A stretch of DNA of 64,000 nucleotides from Acetatifactor sp. (GTDB lineage Bacteria > Bacillota > Clostridia > Lachnospirales > Lachnospiraceae): positions 23,302 through 87,301 of the forward strand of contig JAEDDX010000003.1 of the NCBI GenBank assembly GCA_016293615.1, in the 5' to 3' direction. The position numbers and the translations under genes were made by a program. How positions within the stretch are numbered: position 1 is the first letter of the stretch; the number at the start of each line of letters is the position of its first letter. A model generated the notes under the pieces. The model saw only the letters and a list, made by a program, of their open reading frames with translations. It made no database searches and had not been told where the DNA came from. This document shows positions 24,928 through 31,477 of the stretch, one piece after another.

Positions 24928-24954
24928 TTTTATGATATGGCTGAAAAGCCCGGA

Positions 24955-26289
24955 TTACTGTACAGGATCTGCATCCTCGGTGATACCGTCGATACGCAGT
25001 GAAAAGTAAGGAGCACTTCTGAACTCAGACTCAGCGAAGTAGCCGTCCTTGATTGCGTCGATGGTTTCACCCTGATAAATAGCGGTCATGGTAGACCAAT
25101 CCATAAAGCTCATGTCTACGGGAGCTGTGGTAACCTTCTGTCCGCCAACGGTGAAGTTGTTGGTATCGAACACCTTCAGAGTACCGTTCTTCAGAGCTGC
25201 CTCAACCTCAGCAACCTTCTCAGCAGTACCTGCAGCGCAGGACTTACCAAGCTCGGTGATTGCGACTGCATCATCCGTATATCCCTTAGCCCAGTCAGCC
25301 TCAAGAGTCTTACCGTTCATGATGCACTCGAATGCATGCTTGTAGTAAACCTTCCAGTTGTTGGTAGCGGAAGTCAGGGCTGCTGTGGGAGCGGTGCCGA
25401 GCATGTCTACATTGTAGCCTACAGAGTAGCAGATGGTTCCGTTGTCCAGAAGCTTCTGGGTCGCTGCGGGAGCACCGGTGGAGTCTGCATGCTGACCGAT
25501 GATCACATTGCCGTTTGCGATCAGAGCCTCAGCTGCCGCACCTTCCTTGTCGATATCGAACCAGGAGTTGGTGTACATAACTTCCATTACAACATTGGGA
25601 ACGATGCTCTTAATTCCGAGATAGAAAGCAGTGTAGCCGGATACAACCTCAGCATAGCTGAAAGCGCCGACATAACCGATCTTAACATTGCCGTCAGCGT
25701 CGAAGCTCTTAGGCTGGGTATCCTTGGTAAGGGTTCCGTTGTCCAGAAGCTCCTTCAGCTTCATACCTGCAACCACGCCGGATACATAACGGGACTCATA
25801 AACGCCGGTGAAAGCATTCTTGAAGTTGGAGCATCCGCTGATTGCAGCAAAGTCACCGGTCATAGCTACGAAGGTAACATCAGGATACTCGCTTGCAGCC
25901 TGTACCATGAAGGTCTGGTGGCCATAGCTGTTGGAAATGATCAGGTTACATTTCTGACCAACAAGGTCAACTGCGGAATCATAACAGGTAGAATTCTCCT
26001 CTACCTTGTACTTCCAGACGATCTGGCTGTCAGGAATACCAAGCTCGGCTGCTGCTTCCTTGATGCCGTTCATGTGAGCCAGTGAGTATCCTTCGGTCTC
26101 GTCACCTACCAGAATCACGCCGATCTTAATATTGCTTGCTGTGTCGTTTCCGCCTGCGTTGCCGGCATTTCCTGTGTTTCCGGAGTTTCCGGAGTTGCCG
26201 GAAGCCTCGGGTGTCTCCCCACCACATGCAACGAGCAGAAGCATCATTGCCATAGCGAGGATCAGACATAATGTCTTTTTGAATTTCAT
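24955..26289 (-). CDS. BMP family nucleoside-binding lipoprotein
   Basis: Extracytoplasmic substrate-binding protein. The start ATG (26287-26289) follows GAGGAGGAG and gives a lipoprotein signal MKFKKTLCLILAMAMMLL with lipobox LVAC, then a Gly/Asn/Ser linker (about 24-47). The body has BMP family features: IKIGVILVGDETEGYSLAHM, IISNSYGHQTFMVQAA, GYVGAFSYAEVVSGYTAFYL and IIGQHADSTGAPAATQ. It heads the transporter operon with a near-consensus promoter. The family binds purine nucleosides, which fits the xpt and guaA neighbours. Confidence 0.94.
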   Translation of the reverse strand: MKFKKTLCLILAMAMMLLLVACGGETPEASGNSGNSGNTGNAGNAGGNDTASNIKIGVILVGDETEGYSLAHMNGIKEAAAELGIPDSQIVWKYKVEENSTCYDSAVDLVGQKCNLIISNSYGHQTFMVQAASEYPDVTFVAMTGDFAAISGCSNFKNAFTGVYESRYVSGVVAGMKLKELLDNGTLTKDTQPKSFDADGNVKIGYVGAFSYAEVVSGYTAFYLGIKSIVPNVVMEVMYTNSWFDIDKEGAAAEALIANGNVIIGQHADSTGAPAATQKLLDNGTICYSVGYNVDMLGTAPTAALTSATNNWKVYYKHAFECIMNGKTLEADWAKGYTDDAVAITELGKSCAAGTAEKVAEVEAALKNGTLKVFDTNNFTVGGQKVTTAPVDMSFMDWSTMTAIYQGETIDAIKDGYFAESEFRSAPYFSLRIDGITEDADPVQ

Positions 26290-26344
26290 AATTCTCCTCC
26301 TCTCATCTTTCGATGAAAACCTATAAATTAATGGAAACGACATC

Positions 26345-26373
26345 ATTATATAAGTATAAAAGCAATTTTGCAA
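26345..26373 (-). promoter_or_regulatory. Promoter of the BMP transporter operon
   Basis: Minus strand TTGCAA (26368-26373), 17-base spacer, TATAAT (26345-26350). The leader of about 50 bases is too short for a purine riboswitch, and I see none. Confidence 0.75.
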
Positions 26374-26483
26374 TCTTTTCCTTTGATTTTGTAAAATTCT
26401 ATAGTTTTTTCGGTAAAATTGTGTTAGCATAGGCTAAAACAAAGTGATCCATGATACTTTACGAGGGAGAGGCTTTAGGAAAC

Positions 26484-27065
26484 ATGAAGTTACTGGAAGA
26501 GAGAATCAAGAAGGACGGTATTGTAAAGAAAGGCAATATCTTAAAGGTTGACGGCTTTTTAAACCATCAGATGGATGTAGAGCTGTTTGATGAGATGGGC
26601 AAGGAATTCAAGCGGCTGTTTGCAGATGCCCCGATCACAAAGATCCTGACCATCGAAGCATCCGGCATCGGGATTGCCTGCGTTGTCGCGCAGAGCTTCC
26701 ATGTACCGGTGGTCTTCGCAAAAAAGGCCAAGAGCCTGAACATTGACGGCGAGGTCTTCACCTCCAAGGTTGAATCTTTTACCCACAAACGGGTCTATGA
26801 TATCATCGTATCCAAGAAATTCCTCACTCCCGAGGATCATGTACTGGTGATCGATGACTTCCTTGCAAACGGTTGTGCTGTCATGGGACTGATCGATCTG
26901 ATCAATGATTCCGGCGCTACCCTCGAGGGCGTCGGCATCGCAGTCGAGAAGGGCTTCCAGACCGGAGGCAAAATGATACGCGAAAAGGGGATTCACCTGG
27001 AATCTCTTGCCATCGTAGACGGTATGAATGACGAAACCGGAGAGATTTTCTTCCGCGAGCAATAA
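26484..27065 (+). CDS. xpt: Xanthine phosphoribosyltransferase
   Basis: Salvages xanthine to XMP with PRPP. The PRPP-binding motif HVLVIDDFLANG (about 122-133), the N-terminal MKLLEERIKKDGIVKKGNIL and KVDGFLNHQMDV match Firmicutes Xpt; 193 residues is usual. The start at 26484 follows TTTAGGAAAC; an ATG 11 codons upstream lacks a ribosome site. XMP made here is the substrate of GuaA, encoded on the other strand just downstream. No guanine riboswitch is visible upstream. A TTCGG-containing sequence near the start (about 26408-26420) only loosely resembles a PurR box. Confidence 0.94.
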   Translation: MKLLEERIKKDGIVKKGNILKVDGFLNHQMDVELFDEMGKEFKRLFADAPITKILTIEASGIGIACVVAQSFHVPVVFAKKAKSLNIDGEVFTSKVESFTHKRVYDIIVSKKFLTPEDHVLVIDDFLANGCAVMGLIDLINDSGATLEGVGIAVEKGFQTGGKMIREKGIHLESLAIVDGMNDETGEIFFREQ

Positions 27066-27081
27066 ATACCCGGGAAGGGGG

Positions 27082-27204
27082 CAGAATGGCTGACGCAGCT
27101 GCTCCTGTGCGAAAAAGAAGAGACAGAATGGCTGACGCGGCTATTCCTGTGCGAAAAAGAAGAGACAGAATGGCTGACGCCATTCTGTCTCTTCTTTTTC
27201 GCAC
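27082..27204. repeat. 42-base tandem repeat ending in a perfect 24-base-pair hairpin
   Basis: A 42-base unit beginning CAGAATGGCTGACGC lies at 27082-27123 and 27124-27165 (three differences) and restarts at 27166-27180. At that point the sequence turns round: 27181-27204 is the exact reverse complement of 27149-27172, with an 8-base loop GCTGACGC. The 24-pair stem is perfect. It stands 16 bases after the xpt stop and could act as a bidirectional terminator, though no U-run follows the stem itself. Confidence 0.85.
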
Positions 27205-27215
27205 GGTATGTTGTC

Positions 27216-27373
27216 GCCAAATACTCCCGGCAATCAAGGCAGCCCGCATCCTGTCGGATGCGGGCTCACATAACGAAAAAGGACACACCTTTGCATGCAA
27301 GCATGCAGGTGTGTCCTTTTTCGTTATGTGCTCTGCTTCGCAGATGCTGTCTTGATTACCGGAAGTATTTGGC
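27216..27373. repeat. 158-base nested palindrome (MITE-like) between xpt and guaA
   Basis: Outer arms 27216-27243 and 27346-27373 are 28-base inverted repeats with three mismatches (GCCAAATACTCCCGG... / ...CCGGAAGTATTTGGC). Inside are an 11-pair hairpin with loop TGTC (27241-27266), then a perfect 24-pair hairpin (27267-27290 with 27307-27330, starting CACATAACGAAAAAGG) whose loop contains a further GCATGC pair, then a small TCTGC-TTC-GCAGA hairpin (27332-27344). The right arm ends six bases from the guaA stop. The inner hairpins plausibly end both convergent transcripts. The outer repeats look like ends of a small non-autonomous element, but no target duplication is evident. Confidence 0.8.
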
Positions 27374-27379
27374 TCGTTA

Positions 27380-28360
27380 TCACTCCCACTCTATCGTAGC
27401 CACGGGCTTGGGTGACAGGTCGTAGAGGACACGGTTGATGCCGGGGACTTCGGCAAGGATGCGGTTGGTGATCTTGCCGAGAAGGGCGTAGGGTATCTCT
27501 TCGATGGAGGCGCTGGTTGCGTCGATGGAGTTTACGGCACGGATGATTGCGGGCCATTCGAAGGTACGCTTGTTGTCCTTGATGCCGGTAGATTTGTAAT
27601 CAGGCACTACCGTAAAGTACTGCCATACCTTGCCTTCAAGACCTGCTGCCGCAAACTCTTCACGAAGGATTGCGTCAGACTCGCGGAGTGCTTCCAGTCT
27701 GTCACGGGTGATGGCACCGGTACAGCGGACACCGAGTCCGGGACCGGGGAAGGGCTGGCGGTAAACCATCTCATCGGGAAGACCGAGGGTCTTTCCTACG
27801 ACACGAACCTCATCCTTGTACAGCAGCTTCACAGGCTCCACAAGCTCGAACTGAAGGTCCTCAGGAAGTCCGCCGACATTGTGGTGAGCCTTGACGCCGT
27901 CACTCTCAAGAATGTCGGGATAGATGGTTCCCTGTGCAAGGAACTCAATACCGTCGAGTTTCTTTGCCTCGTCGGCAAAGACTTCGATGAACTCCTTGCC
28001 AATGATCTTTCTCTTAGTCTCGGGATCAGATACGCCTGCAAGTTTATCTAAGAAACGGTCGATTGCATCGACATAAATAAGGTTGGCATCCATCTGATTG
28101 CGGAAAACCTCAACCACCTGCTCGGGCTCTCCCTTACGAAGAAGGCCGTGGTTCACATGTACACATACCAGCTGTTTGCCGATCGCCTTGATCAACAGAG
28201 CTGCTACTACGGAAGAATCAACCCCTCCGGACAGTGCGAGCAGAACCTTCTTGTTTCCGATCTGACCGCGAAGCTCGGTTACCTGCTCTTCGATGAATTT
28301 TTCAGCGAGTGCGGTGGTTGTGATACGTTCCATGTTTTCAGGACGCTTATTGTTTTCCAT
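27380..28360 (-). CDS. guaA: GMP synthase, ATP-pyrophosphatase/dimerisation part only (no glutaminase domain)
   Basis: Aminates XMP to GMP. The PP-loop SGGVDSS (44-50) and C-terminal signatures QPFPGPGLGVRCTG and YDLSPKPVATIEWE are intact. Ordinary bacterial GuaA has about 515 residues with an N-terminal glutamine amidotransferase; here the protein is 326 residues and starts right before the PP-loop domain. The start ATG (28358-28360) has a perfect AAGGAGG eight bases upstream, and there is a good promoter, so this is a native short form, like the archaeal two-subunit enzyme. No glutaminase subunit is encoded nearby. It must use free ammonia or a partner encoded elsewhere. Confidence 0.93.
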   Translation of the reverse strand: MENNKRPENMERITTTALAEKFIEEQVTELRGQIGNKKVLLALSGGVDSSVVAALLIKAIGKQLVCVHVNHGLLRKGEPEQVVEVFRNQMDANLIYVDAIDRFLDKLAGVSDPETKRKIIGKEFIEVFADEAKKLDGIEFLAQGTIYPDILESDGVKAHHNVGGLPEDLQFELVEPVKLLYKDEVRVVGKTLGLPDEMVYRQPFPGPGLGVRCTGAITRDRLEALRESDAILREEFAAAGLEGKVWQYFTVVPDYKSTGIKDNKRTFEWPAIIRAVNSIDATSASIEEIPYALLGKITNRILAEVPGINRVLYDLSPKPVATIEWE

Positions 28361-28399
28361 GAATGTCTCCTCCTTAGGAATGTTAAGATGAATAAAAAC

Positions 28400-28428
28400 A
28401 TTATACTGAAACCGACATTGTTCGGCAA
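28400..28428 (-). promoter_or_regulatory. Promoter of guaA with PurBox-like palindrome
   Basis: Minus strand TTGCCG (28423-28428), 17-base spacer, TATAAT (28400-28405). The -35 overlaps CCGAACAAT (28417-28425), the core of the Bacillus PurR box, which is part of the imperfect palindrome CCGAACAATGTCGG (28412-28425). Confidence 0.6.
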
Positions 28429-28443
28429 GTTTTTTCTTACCAA

Positions 28444-29253
28444 TCACCGAAATCTCTGCTTCGGTCTGTAGTATTCGAAAATGACGACATCGTTGTTCTC
28501 TTCGTTTGCCTGCTCATGGGAAGTCCAGCAGACCCTGAGCGCTCCCATTTTCTCCGCAATTTTCACAGGGAACGGTTTCTTTACGATATCATAGGCGATA
28601 AACTGCGGTCTCGCCAGCACATTGAACAGACAGTTTCCGAGCAGGAAACCCAGCCACGGCTTCTGTTCGGTGTAGTTCTCCGGAACCGTTGCAAGCTGTC
28701 CCCGCAGTACCTCGGAGGCATGCATCCGAAACCATGCCACAATCAGGGGATTGAAGCTTTCAATGCAATAATCTCCTCTGTAGGTCTGCAGAAGGGCGTA
28801 TGTCTTCTCACACAGTTCCCTGTTTCGTTTTCCGTCCTTGAGTTCCACGATCATGGGAACCTTCCCGCGGACCACTTCAAGCACATCCGCGAAAAGGGGA
28901 ATATGATCCTCTTCATTTCCGGCCAGGGGCAGCTCCTTTAGCTCTGCGTAGGTCAGTTCATCCACTCTCTTATCGACACCGCAGACACGCTTCAGGGTAT
29001 CGTCATGGAAGACCACGACCTGTCCGTCCGCGGAGAGGCGTACATCCAGTTCGATTCCGTATCCGTTGCCGACTGCCAGGGCAAAGGCGCGGAGAGAATT
29101 CTCGGGAACGGTCTTATCCTTGGTATGCAGCCCGCGATGCGCAATGTTTCTGCCCGCGAACTTTGCTTTCTGTCCCCGGGAGGCATGTCCCGGAGCCAGC
29201 AGAAAAAAGGGCGCCGCCGCCCAGAGCAACAGGGTTCTCTTCTTCATCCTCAT
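28444..29253 (-). CDS. Glycerophosphodiester phosphodiesterase
   Basis: Hydrolyses glycerophosphodiesters to glycerol-3-phosphate and an alcohol. Catalytic and metal residues are present: IAHRG (37-41), PEN (50-52), ELDVRLSADG (68-77), HDD (83-85) and later VELKDG. An N-terminal hydrophobic segment (about 7-22) suggests membrane anchoring or export. 269 residues. There are two candidate ATGs two codons apart behind AAGGAG; the second (MKKRT) has the better spacing. Own promoter, divergent from the MFS gene. Confidence 0.92.
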   Translation of the reverse strand: MRMKKRTLLLWAAAPFFLLAPGHASRGQKAKFAGRNIAHRGLHTKDKTVPENSLRAFALAVGNGYGIELDVRLSADGQVVVFHDDTLKRVCGVDKRVDELTYAELKELPLAGNEEDHIPLFADVLEVVRGKVPMIVELKDGKRNRELCEKTYALLQTYRGDYCIESFNPLIVAWFRMHASEVLRGQLATVPENYTEQKPWLGFLLGNCLFNVLARPQFIAYDIVKKPFPVKIAEKMGALRVCWTSHEQANEENNDVVIFEYYRPKQRFR

Positions 29254-29276
29254 CGTCTCCTTTTCGTGATAGTATT

Positions 29277-29305
29277 ATTGTACAACTGCTTTTATCATGC
29301 GTCAA
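29277..29305 (-). promoter_or_regulatory. Promoter of the glycerophosphodiesterase gene
   Basis: Minus strand TTGACG (29300-29305), 17-base spacer, TACAAT (29277-29282). Confidence 0.7.
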
Positions 29306-29351
29306 TTGACTTTCTTTTCGGCGTAGAATTTCGCAAATTCAGGTTCTTCTA

Positions 29352-29380
29352 TTGTTTCTTCCGCAGTTTTCCTGTAAACT
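29352..29380 (+). promoter_or_regulatory. Promoter of the MFS transporter gene
   Basis: TTGTTT (29352-29357), 17-base spacer, TAAACT (29375-29380); leader of about 33 bases with AGGAGG. Confidence 0.55.
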
Positions 29381-29419
29381 GAAGTGGTACTCAGGGAAAT
29401 CTCAGCAGGAGGTAACATC

Positions 29420-30751
29420 ATGAAACTCAATCAAAAGCAAACCATTCTGGTCGGACTCGCCTTTCTTTCCATCTGTTCTTTCTGGCAGATGTACGACAAC
29501 ATCGTTCCGCTGATTCTGACCAAAACATTCCACATGAACGAAACCGTCTCCGGTGCGATCATGGCGGCAGATAATATCCTTGCTCTGTTTTTGCTCCCTC
29601 TCTTCGGCGGTCTTTCAGACAAGACAGACACAAAGATAGGAAAGCGAATGCCCTTCATTTTGTTCGGTACCGGCTGCGCCGTCATTCTGGTGAATCTTCT
29701 GCCCGTGCTCGACAATGCATATGCAGCGCAGGCATCCCCCCTGAAAACCGTCTCTTTCGTCATCGTCCTTGGGCTTCTGCTCATTGCGATGGGCACCTAC
29801 CGCTCGCCGGCGGTTGCCCTGATGCCGGATGTGACGCCCAAGCCTCTCCGCTCCAAGGCCAACGCCATCATCAATCTGATGGGTGCCGTGGGCGGTATCC
29901 TTTATCTCGGCATTGCTGCCGCGCTCTATCCGAACGCGAAAACACAGGGCCTGTCACATGTCAATTATCAGCCTTTGTTCATCGTGGTATCCGCCATCAT
30001 GTTTGTCGCAGTGGGAACTCTTTTCCTGTTTGTAAAGGAGCCTGCTTTGGTAAGGAAGAATCAAAAGCTGGAAGAAGCGCACCCCGAATGGAACCTGGCT
30101 GAGGATGACGGTTCCGGACACGAGACCCTTCCTCCCGCCGTGAAAAAGTCCGGCGCGTTTCTCCTGCTCTCGATCGCACTCTGGTTCATCGGCTACAACG
30201 GTGTCACCACCTGGTTCACCACCTATGTCAGCCAGGTGATGGGACAGGGACTCGGCGGCGCTTCCACCTGCCTTCTGGTAGGAACCGCAGGCGCTATCCT
30301 CTCCTATATCCCGATCGGTATGATCGCCGGTAAAATCGGCCGTAAGAAAACCATTCAGGCCGGCGTTCTTCTGCTGACCTTCTGCTTCGTTATGGGCTTT
30401 GTACTGACCGTCAACGCCACCTCAGTCAGCGTGCTGATGTATCTCATGTTCGCACTGGTCGGCCTTGCCTGGGCTGCCATCAATGTCAACAGCCTCCCCA
30501 TGGTGGTGGAAATGTGCAAGGGCTCAGATATCGGCAAATACACGGGCTACTACTACACGGCCTCCATGGCGGCGCAGGTTGTGACTCCTATCCTGGCAGG
30601 CACTTTGATGAGAACCATCGACTACCGCATTCTCTTCCCGTATGCTGCTTTGTTTGTTGCCTTAAGCTTCGTGACCATGCTCTTCGTCCGCCACGGTGAT
30701 ACCAAGGCAGAGGCTAAGAAAGGCCTCGAGGCTTTTGAAGATATGGAGTAA
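29420..30751 (+). CDS. MFS transporter, SLC45/sugar-type
   Basis: 443 residues with 12 predicted membrane segments. The loop GGLSDKTDTKIGKRMPFILF (about 63-82) after TM2 and RSPAVALMPDVTPKPLRSKA (about 127-146) resemble bacterial relatives of SLC45 sucrose/maltose-H+ symporters. The substrate cannot be told from sequence; a disaccharide is the family expectation. Start ATG with AGGAGG seven bases upstream; an in-frame ATG 12 codons earlier has no such site. It stands alone between its own promoter and a 26-base palindrome. Confidence 0.87.
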   Translation: MKLNQKQTILVGLAFLSICSFWQMYDNIVPLILTKTFHMNETVSGAIMAADNILALFLLPLFGGLSDKTDTKIGKRMPFILFGTGCAVILVNLLPVLDNAYAAQASPLKTVSFVIVLGLLLIAMGTYRSPAVALMPDVTPKPLRSKANAIINLMGAVGGILYLGIAAALYPNAKTQGLSHVNYQPLFIVVSAIMFVAVGTLFLFVKEPALVRKNQKLEEAHPEWNLAEDDGSGHETLPPAVKKSGAFLLLSIALWFIGYNGVTTWFTTYVSQVMGQGLGGASTCLLVGTAGAILSYIPIGMIAGKIGRKKTIQAGVLLLTFCFVMGFVLTVNATSVSVLMYLMFALVGLAWAAINVNSLPMVVEMCKGSDIGKYTGYYYTASMAAQVVTPILAGTLMRTIDYRILFPYAALFVALSFVTMLFVRHGDTKAEAKKGLEAFEDME

Positions 30752-30794
30752 GCCCTGACAACACAGAAGCATCAGTTGAAACACCGCTATATCA

Positions 30795-30820
30795 TAAGCC
30801 GGGACAGCTGTCCCGGCTTA
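30795..30820. terminator. 26-base perfect palindrome between convergent genes
   Basis: TAAGCCGGGACAG followed immediately by its exact reverse complement. It lies between the MFS gene (+) and the phosphoesterase gene (-). There is no U-run, so it is a presumed bidirectional terminator of the palindromic type. Confidence 0.5.
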
Positions 30821-30829
30821 CACTTTGTC

Positions 30830-31453
30830 CTACCGTCTTAAATTGTTGTGTACATCCTCCGCCTCATAGTCGAAGATGCACCTGTCGTAGGCATTGATTA
30901 CATGAGTATCTTCGTATTTGTCATATCGCTTATACTGTCTTCCGTAACTCATATGCACATGACCGTGAATGAAGAATTTCGGTCTGTATTTTTTCATGAG
31001 CTCCAAAAATACCTGAAATCCCTGGTGCGGAAGGTCTCTGCCGTCGTTTAACTGATACGCCGGCGCATGGGTCAGAAGAATATCAAACCCGCCGTGGCGC
31101 AGCAGCGTAAACCACAGTCTTTTGACACGCCGCTTCATCTCTCTTTCTGTATACTGATGTTTTCCGTGCTTATAGCGCATGGAACCGCCCAGTCCCAAAA
31201 TCCGCACTCCCTCGTAGACATAGATCTGATCTTCGATACAGATACAGCCCTCCGGCGGTTTTGTCTCGTACTTATCGTCATGATTCCCGTGTACATAGAG
31301 CACCGGAACATTCGCGAAGGTCGTAAGGAAAGAAAGGTAATTCGGATTCAAATCCCCTGCCGAGAGGATCAGGTCAATGTCCTTAAGCTTCCCGTCTTCG
31401 TAATAATCCCACAGGTATTTCGACTCTTCATCTGCTATTACAAGAATTCGCAT
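30830..31453 (-). CDS. Metallophosphoesterase (calcineurin-like)
   Basis: 207 residues. The metal-binding motif order is complete: GDLNPN (33-38), GNHDDKYE (about 56-63), LLTHAPAYQ and HGHVHMSYG. The first motif, usually DxH, reads IADEES, so one ligand is altered. Substrate unknown; small YfcE/MPPED-type proteins act on phosphodiesters or nucleotides. It follows the ParB-BMP gene by 24 bases and is probably cotranscribed with it, hinting at a shared nucleotide or nucleoside theme. Confidence 0.87.
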   Translation of the reverse strand: MRILVIADEESKYLWDYYEDGKLKDIDLILSAGDLNPNYLSFLTTFANVPVLYVHGNHDDKYETKPPEGCICIEDQIYVYEGVRILGLGGSMRYKHGKHQYTEREMKRRVKRLWFTLLRHGGFDILLTHAPAYQLNDGRDLPHQGFQVFLELMKKYRPKFFIHGHVHMSYGRQYKRYDKYEDTHVINAYDRCIFDYEAEDVHNNLRR

Positions 31454-31477
31454 GGTGATAAAGGCCTTTCGTAAAAA

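Noticed and set aside
26290..26483. Purine riboswitch upstream of xpt or the BMP operon
   Set aside because: The conserved guanine/adenine aptamer blocks are absent, and both leaders are short.
27082..27180. Possible CRISPR array from evenly spaced repeats
   Set aside because: The 42-base units are contiguous with no spacers, and the third turns into an inverted copy. No cas genes are in the window.
27086..27355. Open frame with a 14-residue repeat on the plus strand
   Set aside because: The repeat arises because the 42-base DNA unit is a multiple of three; the frame runs through hairpins and has no protein features.
27380..28360. guaA as a truncated pseudogene
   Set aside because: A perfect AAGGAGG, correct spacing and a good promoter stand directly before the short form, and all catalytic motifs are intact.
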